40,258 nucleotides of DNA from Streptococcus cristatus. Lineage in GTDB: Bacteria; Bacillota; Bacilli; Lactobacillales; Streptococcaceae. Below the pieces are notes generated by a model. It was not told the DNA's origin. It ran no database searches and saw only the letters and a program-made list of their open reading frames with translations. Location of the stretch: contig NZ_RJPS01000007.1 in assembly GCF_003943505.1 (NCBI RefSeq), positions 39,071 to 79,328 on the forward strand, in the 5' to 3' direction. The translations under genes were made by a program, and so were the position numbers. Below, one piece after another: positions 25,145 to 33,172 of the stretch (position 1 is the first letter of the stretch; the number at the start of each line of letters is the position of its first letter).

Positions 25145-26191
25145 TTACTTAAATTGCTCTGAAAAACGCACATCGCCTTGGTAGAAGCCACGGATATCGT
25201 TGATACCATAGCGAAGCATAGCCACCCGCTCTTGACCAAGCCCAAAGGCAAAGCCAGAATATTTCTCTGAATCAATGCCACTCATTTCCAAGACACTTGG
25301 GTGCACCATTCCAGCTCCCATGATTTCGATCCAGCCAGTCTTCTTGCAGACATTACAGCCGGCACCACCACACTTAAAGCAAGAGACATCCACTTCGACA
25401 GATGGCTCTGTGAATGGGAAGTAAGATGGACGCAGACGAATCTTACGATCCGCACCAAACATTTTTTGAATAATCAGCTGCAAGGTTCCTTGCAAATCAG
25501 CCATAGAGATATTTTCCCCTACGACCAGACCTTCAATCTGGTGAAACTGGTGAGAGTGAGTCGCATCGTCTGTATCGCGACGGAAAACACGTCCCGGAGA
25601 GATCATCTTAAGTGGCCCTTGGCTAAAATCATGGGCATCCATCGCACGAGCTTGGACAGGAGATGTGTGAGTACGCAAGAGGATCTCTTCTGTGATGTAG
25701 AAGGTATCCTGCATATCCCGCGCAGGGTGGTCTTTAGGCAGGTTCATCCGCTCAAAGTTGTAGTAGTCTGACTCAACCTCGAAACCATCCACGACCTGAT
25801 AGCCCATACCGATAAAAATATCTTCGATTTCTTCACTCGTTTGGGTCAAAATATGGCGATTTCCAGCTGGAATCTTACGGCCAGGCAGGGTCACATCCAA
25901 GGCATCATTGGTCAGCTGGGCTGCGACTTTCTGCTCTTCCAAGATTTGAGCTGCTTCTTCAAAGGCCGCATTCAGCACATCTCGTGCTTCATTGACGTGC
26001 TTCCCGATAATAGGGCGCATCTCAGCAGAAACATCCTTCATCCCTTTGAGAATCTCAGTCAGACTTCCTTTTTTCCCTAGGACAGATACTTTCAGCTCCT
26101 GCATATCCTTAGCATTTTCCAGAGTAATGGTCTGCAATTGGGCTAAAGTTTCCTCACGCAGACTCTGCAATCGTTCTTCAATTGTTGACAT
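25145..26191 (-). CDS. pheS: Phenylalanyl-tRNA synthetase alpha subunit
   Basis: PheS is the catalytic subunit of class II phenylalanyl-tRNA synthetase. The 348-residue protein has an N-terminal coiled coil (residues 1-90), then the catalytic core: motif 1 around [11 protein letters not shown], motif 2 [22 protein letters not shown], and motif 3 [17 protein letters not shown]-x2-C-x4-C-x2-C cluster ([12 protein letters not shown] region) is the usual variable zinc-like loop of Firmicute PheS. The ATG at 26191 is preceded by TTGGAGGAAC. Expression is controlled by the T-box immediately upstream. Confidence 0.97.
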   Translation of the reverse strand: MSTIEERLQSLREETLAQLQTITLENAKDMQELKVSVLGKKGSLTEILKGMKDVSAEMRPIIGKHVNEARDVLNAAFEEAAQILEEQKVAAQLTNDALDVTLPGRKIPAGNRHILTQTSEEIEDIFIGMGYQVVDGFEVESDYYNFERMNLPKDHPARDMQDTFYITEEILLRTHTSPVQARAMDAHDFSQGPLKMISPGRVFRRDTDDATHSHQFHQIEGLVVGENISMADLQGTLQLIIQKMFGADRKIRLRPSYFPFTEPSVEVDVSCFKCGGAGCNVCKKTGWIEIMGAGMVHPSVLEMSGIDSEKYSGFAFGLGQERVAMLRYGINDIRGFYQGDVRFSEQFK

Positions 26192-26194
26192 AGT

Positions 26195-26405
26195 TCCTCC
26201 AAAATAAAAACCGCGGTCTCACTCACACCGAAGCGGAGCGTTGACACGCGGTACCATCCGTTTTTTATCTGGCAAGCCAGACCTTAATTACCAATCCCAA
26301 AGCAAGTGAATTCGCCTAGCTTTCATCTAGAGAGCTCTCAGTCGCTGGCTCCCCTCCCTGTCAAACTTCCCCTAGGTTACTGGTCTTGCGGATTGCTATT
26401 CAATT
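26195..26405 (-). promoter_or_regulatory. T-box riboswitch of pheS (Phe specifier)
   Basis: The minus-strand leader has the T-box core TGGTACCGCG (26256-26247) and a terminator ending CCGCGGTTTTTATTTT. In Stem I, GCAAG/CTTGC and CCTAG/CTAGG close a specifier loop with AGTA on the left and GAA-TTC-A on the right. The specifier is thus UUC (26310-26308), a Phe codon. Uncharged tRNA-Phe should allow read-through into pheS-GNAT-pheT. Confidence 0.92.
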
Positions 26406-26412
26406 ATAATTC

Positions 26413-26441
26413 ATTCTAACAGATTTCTAAACATTTCGCAA
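26413..26441 (-). promoter_or_regulatory. Promoter of the pheS operon
   Basis: Minus strand TTGCGA (26441-26436), a 17-base spacer and extended -10 TGTTAGAAT (hexamer 26418-26413), just ahead of T-box Stem I. Confidence 0.7.
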
Positions 26442-26471
26442 GCTCAGTTATAGAATTTACAAGAAGAAAAA

Positions 26472-26495
26472 GAAGTCCATTGAGCAACGGACTTC
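26472..26495 (-). terminator. Terminator after trpX
   Basis: On the minus strand GAAGTCCGTTG pairs with CAAT-GGACTTC forms almost without a loop, followed by TTTTTCTTCTT. It lies directly after the trpX stop and makes the gene monocistronic. Confidence 0.8.
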
Positions 26496-26503
26496 CTTTC
26501 TCT

Positions 26504-27511
26504 CTATTTAATCACTTGTCCTGCTTCTTTGAGAGCATCTTCTGGTACAGTGATACCGAGTTCTTTGGCATTTTTAGTATTGATAACAGATTTACCTTTA
26601 TCAAAAATATCTACTGCAGTATCAGCAGGCTTGGCACCTTTAAGGACTTTAGCAGCCATTTTACCTGTCGCAACACCGAGGTCATACTGGTCTACAACGA
26701 CAGAGGCAAGACCGCCTTCTTCTACCATGGCTGTCGCACTTGGATAAATCGGTTTCTTAGCTTCTTTATTGCTGGACACGACTGTCGCAAATGCTGACGC
26801 AATGGTATTGTCAATTGGAATCCAGATAGCATCAACCTTACCAGTCATGACATTCATAGTTGAAGCAATTTCATTTGTTGAAGGAACAGAGTATTCCTCT
26901 ACCTTGTAGCCTGCCTCTTCAGCTAATTTTTTGAACTCTTCTACCTGAGCTTTGGAGTTGTCTTCACTGCTAGAATAGAGGGCACCGATTGTTTTCACAT
27001 TTGGCGTTAATTTTTTAATCAACTCTAGTTGTTGCTTAGCTGGATTGTGGTCAGAAACACCTGTGATATTACCACCTGGCTTTTCCAGATTTTTCACTAG
27101 GTTTGCTCCGACTGGATCTGTGATAGCTCCCATGACGATAGGCTTGTCCTTAGTAGCCGCAGCTAGTCCTTGCGCAGATGGAGTGGCAATCCCAATCAGC
27201 ACATCATTGTCATTGGACACCAACTGCTTACTCATAGTAGAAACTTTGCTCTGATCTCCCTCAGCATTCATAAAGTCAATCTTGATCTTGTCACCCTTGT
27301 AGCCTTCCTCAGCTAGACCATCTTGAATTCCCTTGTAAATCAAATCAAGCGATGGATGGCTGACATACTGCAAGACACCAACCTTTACTGTCTTACTCTC
27401 ATCGCCACTATTAGTAGCCTTGCTCTTGCTGCTCAAGCTGGAATAAGCCATCCCACCGATTACCAAAATAGCCAAGAGGCCCAAAATAGTCATTAAACGT
27501 TTATTTTTCAT
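26504..27511 (-). CDS. trpX: ABC transporter substrate-binding protein for tryptophan (TrpX-like)
   Basis: The 335-residue periplasmic-binding-type protein of the ABC_sub_bind family binds an aromatic amino acid outside the cell. Features: one N-terminal hydrophobic segment (about 6-25), GVLQYVSHPSLDLIYKGI, GIATPSAQGLAAATKDKPIV and a hinge near ALYSSSEDNSKAQ. The signal has no lipobox cysteine, so it appears to be held by an uncleaved helix. ATG 27511 has TGGAGAAAA; an upstream in-frame ATG at 27550 is less likely. A T-box leader precedes it. The permease and ATPase genes that usually follow trpX are missing here. Confidence 0.87.
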   Translation of the reverse strand: MKNKRLMTILGLLAILVIGGMAYSSLSSKSKATNSGDESKTVKVGVLQYVSHPSLDLIYKGIQDGLAEEGYKGDKIKIDFMNAEGDQSKVSTMSKQLVSNDNDVLIGIATPSAQGLAAATKDKPIVMGAITDPVGANLVKNLEKPGGNITGVSDHNPAKQQLELIKKLTPNVKTIGALYSSSEDNSKAQVEEFKKLAEEAGYKVEEYSVPSTNEIASTMNVMTGKVDAIWIPIDNTIASAFATVVSSNKEAKKPIYPSATAMVEEGGLASVVVDQYDLGVATGKMAAKVLKGAKPADTAVDIFDKGKSVINTKNAKELGITVPEDALKEAGQVIK

Positions 27512-27616
27512 ATTTTTTCTCCATTTCTTTATTCCATTTTTTCTATTCAATCCCTAGGGACGCCATCGTTTAAACATGGACATTTCTCCTTATTTTTTAT
27601 AATAAGCAACAAAAAA

Positions 27617-27858
27617 CCTCACACAGGTATTCTGTGTGAGGGCGTAAATCGCGGTGCCACCTCATTTATGGAAAAATAACTAGTCTTTCCCCATATCTCT
27701 GTCTTGTCATCAAACAAGCTGCACTGTAAGGTGTGCGCACCGAATTCTTATTGTTTCAAATTCATTTTATCAATTAGCCCAATTTCGTAAAGATTTGCTG
27801 CTCATTTCCACCAACCACAAGCTCGCTAAAAACAAATGCATCTACTACTTTTCTAATT
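27617..27858 (-). promoter_or_regulatory. T-box riboswitch of trpX
   Basis: The minus-strand leader contains TGGCACCGCG (27659-27650) and a terminator with a perfect 10-bp stem (CCTCACACAG/CTGTGTGAGG) plus TTTTTTG. Stem I shows AATTAG/CTAATT below and GTAGA/TTTAC above a specifier loop with AGTA on the left and GAAATTGGG on the right. Placing the codon one base above the lower helix, as in the pheS T-box, gives UGG (Trp, 27781-27779); reading directly after GAA would give AUU. Trp is favoured by the gene controlled. Confidence 0.85.
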
Positions 27859-27864
27859 TCCTAT

Positions 27865-27893
27865 ATTGTAAATTTTTCCTGAAGGGATGTCAA
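27865..27893 (-). promoter_or_regulatory. Promoter of trpX
   Basis: Minus strand TTGACA (27893-27888), a 17-base spacer and TACAAT (27870-27865), just ahead of the T-box leader. Confidence 0.85.
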
Positions 27894-28007
27894 GGCTTTT
27901 TTGAAATTTTTTATAAAATGTTCGGTTTTTATTTATATTGATAATCATTGACAAAAAATAAATTTCTTTTTGATGAGACTTTAGAAGCTTTTAGCTTGGT
28001 TTTTTGT

Positions 28008-28013
28008 TATAAT
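28008..28013 (+). promoter_or_regulatory. Extended -10 promoter of pavA
   Basis: TGTTATAAT is a perfect extended -10 (hexamer 28008-28013) 30 bases upstream of the ATG; the -35 region is poor. The rest of the 27894-28007 stretch is AT-rich with no gene. Confidence 0.7.
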
Positions 28014-28042
28014 CTTCTTTAGCAACTTTCAAGGAGAAAAGC

Positions 28043-29692
28043 ATGTCTTTCGACGGATTTTTTTTACACCACATGACAGAGGAGCTCCGCCGCGAATTGC
28101 TGGGCGGCCGCATCCAAAAGATTAATCAACCTTTTGAACAGGAGCTGGTTTTACAGATTCGCAGCAATCGAAAAAGCCACAAACTGCTCCTGTCAGCTCA
28201 CTCGGTCTTTGGGCGCGTCCAGCTGACAGAGACTACGTTTGAAAATCCTGCTGTTCCCAATACCTTTATCATGGTCATGCGCAAATATCTGCAGGGCGCT
28301 GTTATTGAAGCGATCCAGCAAGTGGAGAATGACCGGATTTTGGAAATCAGCGTCTCCAATAAGAACGAAATCGGCGATAGCGTGGCTGTGACTTTGGTCA
28401 TCGAAATCATGGGCAAGCACAGCAACATCATTCTCTTGGATAAGGCCAGCGGAAAGATCATTGAAGCTATCAAACACGTCGGATTTTCACAAAATAGCTA
28501 TCGAACCATCCTGCCAGGCTCAACCTATGTCGCACCACCTCAGACAGGCAGTCTCAATCCTTTCACTGTGGGTGATGAAAAGCTCTTCCAAATCCTACAG
28601 ACAGAGGACTTAGAGCCCAAACGCCTGCAGCAAATGTTTCAGGGCTTGGGTCGGGATACGGCTACTGAACTTAGTGGCCGTCTGACAGCTGACAAGCTCA
28701 AAACCTTCCGAGCCTTCTTTGCCAGTCCGACTCAGCCAAGCTTGACCGAAAAATCCTTTTCTGCTTTGCTATTTTCCGACAGTAAGACCCAAATGTCCAC
28801 TCTATCCGAGCTTTTAGACACTTTCTATAAGGATAAGGCTGAGCGTGATCGGGTCAACCAGCAGGCCAGCGAACTGATTCGCCGAGTAGAAAATGAGTTG
28901 GACAAGAACCGTAAAAAGCTGGGCAAGCAGGAGGAAGAGCTCCTAGCAACGGAGAATGCAGAGGAATTCCGCCAAAAAGGGGAACTCTTGACCACCTTCC
29001 TCCATCAGGTGCCCAACGATCAAGATCAGGTGGAGCTGGACAATTACTACACAGGTGAGAAGATTATCATCTCGCTTGATAAGGCCCTGACCCCCAATCA
29101 AAATGCCCAGCGCTATTTTAAACGCTACCAGAAGCTCAAGGAAGCTGTCAAACACCTGATCAGTTTGATTGAGGAGACTCGGTCTACGATTCTCTATCTA
29201 GAGAGCGTCGAAACCGCCCTTGCTCAGGCCAGCCTGACTGAAATTGCCGAAATTCGGGAGGAACTCATCCAGACAGGCTTTATCCGCCGACGCCAAAGAG
29301 AAAAAATCCAGAAAAGACAGAAGCCAGAGAAATACTTGGCGACAGATGGTCAAACTATTATCCTCGTCGGGCGCAACAATCTACAAAATGACGAGTTGAC
29401 GTTTAAGATGGCCAAGAAGGACGAGCTTTGGTTTCACGCCAAGGATATTCCAGGCAGTCATGTGGTCATCACAGGCAATCTCCAGCCTAGTGATGAGGTC
29501 AAGACAGATGCTGCCGAGCTAGCAGCCTACTTCTCCAAGGCCAGACTCTCCAATCTGGTCCAAGTGGACATGATTGAGGCTAAAAAACTCAACAAACCAA
29601 CTGGTGGTAAGCCTGGATTCGTCACCTATACGGGGCAGAAAACCCTGCGCGTCACACCAGACGAAGAAAAAATCAAAAGCATGAAAATGTAA
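28043..29692 (+). CDS. pavA: Fibronectin-binding protein A / RqcH-family NFACT protein
   Basis: The 549-residue protein matches streptococcal PavA/FBP54, a surface-associated fibronectin-binding virulence factor that lacks a signal peptide. By family it is the bacterial RqcH, which binds stalled large ribosomal subunits and adds Ala tails. Domains: NFACT-N (1-about 210, with GGRIQKINQP), a helix-hairpin-helix region, coiled coils (about 270-420) and NFACT-R (about 440-549, DELWFHAKDIPGSHVVI). No secretion or anchor signal is seen. The ATG has AAGGAGAAAAGC. It is monocistronic. Confidence 0.94.
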   Translation: MSFDGFFLHHMTEELRRELLGGRIQKINQPFEQELVLQIRSNRKSHKLLLSAHSVFGRVQLTETTFENPAVPNTFIMVMRKYLQGAVIEAIQQVENDRILEISVSNKNEIGDSVAVTLVIEIMGKHSNIILLDKASGKIIEAIKHVGFSQNSYRTILPGSTYVAPPQTGSLNPFTVGDEKLFQILQTEDLEPKRLQQMFQGLGRDTATELSGRLTADKLKTFRAFFASPTQPSLTEKSFSALLFSDSKTQMSTLSELLDTFYKDKAERDRVNQQASELIRRVENELDKNRKKLGKQEEELLATENAEEFRQKGELLTTFLHQVPNDQDQVELDNYYTGEKIIISLDKALTPNQNAQRYFKRYQKLKEAVKHLISLIEETRSTILYLESVETALAQASLTEIAEIREELIQTGFIRRRQREKIQKRQKPEKYLATDGQTIILVGRNNLQNDELTFKMAKKDELWFHAKDIPGSHVVITGNLQPSDEVKTDAAELAAYFSKARLSNLVQVDMIEAKKLNKPTGGKPGFVTYTGQKTLRVTPDEEKIKSMKM

Positions 29693-29740
29693 ACTAATCA
29701 GTTTCTAAAATATCGATTTGGCGGATATTGAAAAACAAAA

Positions 29741-29758
29741 GAGGAGCCTCGGCTCCTC
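29741..29758 (-). terminator. Terminator after budA (minus strand)
   Basis: GAGGAGCC pairs with GGCTCCTC around TC. A T-rich tail (TTTTGTTTTT) exists only on the minus strand. Confidence 0.75.
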
Positions 29759-29793
29759 GAAATTGCTAATAGTTCAATTTATAGTTATCTTTC

Positions 29794-29828
29794 AGAGGTT
29801 GTGACAGAAGAATCCCAGCCTCTTTTTT
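29794..29828 (+). terminator. Terminator after pavA (plus strand)
   Basis: AGAGG-TTG pairs with CAG-CCTCT imperfectly and is followed by TTTTTTG on the plus strand. Confidence 0.5.
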
Positions 29829-29859
29829 GTTAGATATAGACTATTGCCGCAGCAGGTGG

Positions 29860-30579
29860 CTACTCAACCTTGTCCATGTCTGATCTTACTTCATCGACAT
29901 TGAATTTTGCAAAGAGGAACTTACGGTCTTGAACTGGGAAACGTTGATCCAACTGATCGACAGCACCTAGCTCCACAATCCCTTCCTTGATAACAAAGTC
30001 CATAACGTGACCACCAAAGGTATGGTCGTCCGAAATAAAGTGAAGATGGTAGCCCGCCACACTGACACCGTGGAAAATTTCGGGTGTCCAAAAGCCAACA
30101 ATAGTTCCAGAAACATTGTCCGCATGGTACTCAGGCTGACTCACGGCTACTTCAGCAAACTTCTTCTCTGAGGTTGATTTCGGAATCATTCGCACATGCA
30201 TGTGGGAAAATTCACCATGAATCTTGATGGATCGAAATAGATTTTCTCCATCGTAATAGGATTCAATCCGCTTTTCCAGCTCTTCATCTGTCATTTCGAA
30301 GCGTTGGCGGAAAATGACCTCCGCTTGGTGGGGAACAACCGCAGCGTAAGGCACTGTCACATCATCTGAAACTTCAACGACTTCAGGCACATTGCCAGAT
30401 CCCTTGGCCTGATAAGCCTTGCCATCAAGAACAATCAGCTCCCCATCAATGGAATCCAGTGTACCAATCCCCAAATCACCGTATTTCAGGAGCTCCCCAA
30501 TCGTCATGCTCCCACCATAAAGTCCAGCCATCAAGGCTCCTAGAGTATTATACTGAAATAATTTCACTGGCTCTGCCAT
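29860..30579 (-). CDS. budA: Alpha-acetolactate decarboxylase
   Basis: The 239-residue enzyme turns 2-acetolactate into acetoin, a neutral product that limits acid stress and drains pyruvate. Family features: LFQYNTLGALMAGLYGG near the N-terminus, GELIVLDGKAYQ, and the zinc ligands in the YHLHFISDDHTFGGH region with a conserved Glu beyond. The ATG at 30579 has AGGAGAAAAA. It is a single gene with its own promoter and terminator; no acetolactate synthase gene is adjacent. Confidence 0.95.
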   Translation of the reverse strand: MAEPVKLFQYNTLGALMAGLYGGSMTIGELLKYGDLGIGTLDSIDGELIVLDGKAYQAKGSGNVPEVVEVSDDVTVPYAAVVPHQAEVIFRQRFEMTDEELEKRIESYYDGENLFRSIKIHGEFSHMHVRMIPKSTSEKKFAEVAVSQPEYHADNVSGTIVGFWTPEIFHGVSVAGYHLHFISDDHTFGGHVMDFVIKEGIVELGAVDQLDQRFPVQDRKFLFAKFNVDEVRSDMDKVE

Positions 30580-30624
30580 TTTTTCTCCTATATCAACAAA
30601 ATTCTGTATTTTCTAAGATAATTA

Positions 30625-30652
30625 AGTATATCATATTCTGCTTGAATTTCAA
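30625..30652 (-). promoter_or_regulatory. Promoter of budA
   Basis: Minus strand TTGAAA (30652-30647), a 16-base spacer and extended -10 TGATATACT (hexamer 30630-30625). Confidence 0.7.
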
Positions 30653-30694
30653 AAAAAGCGTTTAATGGGCGATTGGAAAACCACACGGGATGCC

Positions 30695-31444
30695 TTAAAT
30701 CAACTGACCTTCCTCAATACCGGCATCAGCGAGGATTTGAGCCACGCGGTCAAACTTCAAGCGGAAATGCTCCAGCTTGTGGCCGTCGGAGCCAACTGAA
30801 AAGCGCTGACCACCCAGCTCCTTGACCAGACCAAGAGCGTAGACATAGAGTTCCTCGTGACCATAAAGACACATGGACTTGCAATTGAGTTCAAAAGCCA
30901 AACCATGATCAATCATCTTTTGAAAAAGCTGGCGTAGCTGCGGTTCAAAACTTTTCAACTCTTCTACAGTAAGCGCAAATTTGCGGAAACCATAGTCGAA
31001 ATGCGCTAGCACATCTGCTGGAACAGCCTCGATAGCCTCTTCCAGCTCTCTCAGGTAACGAGGAATTAACTCCATCTTATCTATCTGCAAGACAGGCTCT
31101 TCCAGATAGTCAAAACTACCATTGTGGTGGACAGATAGGAGTTTCAGGTCATAGTCCTTGTCCGCTAGAAAAGCTAGGATATCATCTTTACGCGGAGCAT
31201 AATAGCCAATTTCAATCCCCTTTTTGATGCGGTTGCCATATTGCTGGTTCAGCTCTGCAATTTTTGCTGAATAGGCCACATAGTCAGGAACATCATCGTG
31301 GGGCGAGGCAGCTTGGTAAGGGTAGGGATTGGACAGGTCATAGTGCTCTGTAGTGACAATCTCGCCCTCGTAATGGTCCAGATAGTCAGAAAAATCCGCC
31401 TCAGAATCATAGGAAAAATAGGTATGAAGATGATTATCACGCAT
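30695..31444 (-). CDS. PHP-domain phosphatase, histidinol-phosphatase (HisK) type
   Basis: The 249-residue protein has PHP metal-site motifs in order: DNHLHTYFS (residues 4-12), TTEHYDL, KGIEIGYY, LLSVHHNGSFDY, DVLAHFDYG and GSDGHKLEHF. This fits the HisK-type histidinol-phosphatase that dephosphorylates histidinol phosphate; other PHP phosphoesterases look similar. No other his genes are in the window. The ATG at 31444 follows GAAAGGCGG; a TTG two codons upstream is an alternative. Confidence 0.83.
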   Translation of the reverse strand: MRDNHLHTYFSYDSEADFSDYLDHYEGEIVTTEHYDLSNPYPYQAASPHDDVPDYVAYSAKIAELNQQYGNRIKKGIEIGYYAPRKDDILAFLADKDYDLKLLSVHHNGSFDYLEEPVLQIDKMELIPRYLRELEEAIEAVPADVLAHFDYGFRKFALTVEELKSFEPQLRQLFQKMIDHGLAFELNCKSMCLYGHEELYVYALGLVKELGGQRFSVGSDGHKLEHFRLKFDRVAQILADAGIEEGQLI

Positions 31445-31558
31445 ACGCAACCGCCTTTCTGCTAGTCTTTTGTCCCTTTGGTACGGCCAATAGTTGGTCG
31501 AACTTTGTTTAGGTTTTACTACAGTTGTAACTATTCAGCTCCTACTATTTCTATGCCC

Positions 31559-31864
31559 TTACCTTTCTTTCAGCATGGCACTAGATAGATCTAGCAGCTG
31601 CAAGGCCGTCTCAAAGTACTCTCCCATGAGGTCATAGACAGCATCCTCGCTCAGAACACCACAGGCCACATCCTCAGGAAAGTCTGGTCGATTGGAAAAT
31701 TCCAAATCGTCAAAGAAAGCTTGGCTGGTGTAATAATCTCGGAGCTGGATATAATGCTTCTGGCTGGCCTCCAGCTCAGCCAAAGCTGATTGAGCTGCAG
31801 CCAGCGTCTGAGCGTATTTATTCAAATGCTCTTCCATTTCTTGGATTCTTTTCAATTGGGACAT
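31559..31864 (-). CDS. DUF4298 protein
   Basis: The 101-residue helical protein has an N-terminal coiled coil (about 1-45) and the conserved signature CGVLSEDAVYDLM, typical of DUF4298 proteins of streptococci and relatives. The function is unknown. I choose ATG 31864 (MSQLKRIQEME), which follows GGAGTAGAGAGA; eight extra upstream codons are possible. It lies about 80 bases after the TPR gene on the same strand, so it may be transcribed with it. Confidence 0.8.
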   Translation of the reverse strand: MSQLKRIQEMEEHLNKYAQTLAAAQSALAELEASQKHYIQLRDYYTSQAFFDDLEFSNRPDFPEDVACGVLSEDAVYDLMGEYFETALQLLDLSSAMLKER

Positions 31865-31942
31865 TCTCTCTACTCCTTCTTTAATCAAACTATCTTGTCC
31901 GCACAGAAAGCTACTAACACAAGAGATTCTTCACAGAAACTT

Positions 31943-33172
31943 CTACAAACTTTCGTACAAATCTGCCATAGCAGTATCATCTGGAACCAAACGCAGGTAC
32001 TTGCCAGCCTGTATTTTTGCTTTTTCCACATGCCCTAATTCGCGTAAGAGATAAACATATTCTTCCAAAAATTCAGGATTTTCCTGCAGGTCAACTGCCA
32101 GTTCCTGATAAAGCTCCCCAGCTTTTTCCAGATTTTCCAAGGCTTGATAAGCCCGCGCCAGATTCCAGCGGGTTAAGACATTGTCTAGCTCTTGTTCCTC
32201 AAAAGCTAAGATCTCATCATAGCGCTCCTGCTCCAAATAGAGATTAGTCAGGCGCAGAGCAATTTCCTCTACATCATCTGCATTTTCCTGAGCCGCTAGC
32301 AGGTAATCCTCGGATTTTTCCACATCATGCAGTTCGTAAGATAATTGCGAAGCAAGAAGCAAAAGGCGAGTCTCGAAAGGATTTTTGGTCAAGCCTTGCT
32401 CGGCCATTGCCAAAGCTTCCTCAGTCTTATGCTCCGCATGGAGAGACTGCGCGTAGGCATACTCATAGCCTTCAAAATCTGGCGAAATCGTATCCAGCTG
32501 CTTGAAGTACAAATTAGCTTTTTGGTACTCCTCTTGCTCATATAAGATAGCTGCCAATTCATAGACCGTCTCTTCGTCGTACTCCAACTCCACAGCCTTT
32601 TCCAAAAATTCAATGGCTGCTTCGATTTTCCCCAGACTGGCATAGCAAAGGCCAATACGCTGGTAGGTGGACACGCCTGTCTGCTCGTAGATAGAGCGAT
32701 TATCTAGCTGAGCATATTCCTTGATGGCCTGGGCAAAATTTTCCAATTCAAACTCAATTTCTGCTAAACCAAAAGTCACTAAAGGTTCGTCCGACAGTTT
32801 CGCAGCTTCCAGCAATTTCTCCCTTGCCACATCTGGCAATCCTTCTAGCTGATAGAGATCAGCCTTGGCCAAGAGAGCTGCCACATACCATTCACTTTCC
32901 GAGTCAATTTCCTCTAAATAGGCAAAAGCCTCTTCCAAGTCACCATCGTCAGCAGCAATCGTTGCCAGACTGATATAGGATTCAGGGAAAAGCGGAGCCA
33001 ATTTTTCATAAATACGTTTGGCTTGAGGGAAAAAGCCGATACTTTCTAAGTAATCGGCTAATTCTAACAACTCTTGATCGGTATCTTGGCTCAAAGCCTC
33101 TTCAAAATACTTCTCAGCCTGTGATAAATCCTGATTTTGCAGGGCTGTTAACATTTGTTCACTCTTACTCAC
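31943..33172 (-). CDS. Tetratricopeptide repeat protein
   Basis: The 409-residue cytoplasmic protein consists almost wholly of TPR-like helix pairs (for example YFEEALSQDTDQELLELADY, AIEFLEKAVELEYDEETVYE, AGELYQELAVDLQENPEF). It has no signal or membrane helix. Such proteins act as scaffolds; partners are unknown. Its start overlaps the stop of the upstream AI-2E-type transporter gene by eight bases, so translation is coupled and the two products may act together. Confidence 0.88.
   Translation of the reverse strand: MSKSEQMLTALQNQDLSQAEKYFEEALSQDTDQELLELADYLESIGFFPQAKRIYEKLAPLFPESYISLATIAADDGDLEEAFAYLEEIDSESEWYVAALLAKADLYQLEGLPDVAREKLLEAAKLSDEPLVTFGLAEIEFELENFAQAIKEYAQLDNRSIYEQTGVSTYQRIGLCYASLGKIEAAIEFLEKAVELEYDEETVYELAAILYEQEEYQKANLYFKQLDTISPDFEGYEYAYAQSLHAEHKTEEALAMAEQGLTKNPFETRLLLLASQLSYELHDVEKSEDYLLAAQENADDVEEIALRLTNLYLEQERYDEILAFEEQELDNVLTRWNLARAYQALENLEKAGELYQELAVDLQENPEFLEEYVYLLRELGHVEKAKIQAGKYLRLVPDDTAMADLYESL

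Noticed and set aside
29741..29758. Terminator of pavA
   Set aside because: The stem has no T-run on the plus strand; its tail fits budA on the minus strand.
31520..31529. TACAGTTGTA, a single cop-box match upstream of the DUF4298/PHP junction
   Set aside because: One isolated 10-mer with eight fixed bases is expected by chance about once in a window of this size; no paired box and no promoter there.
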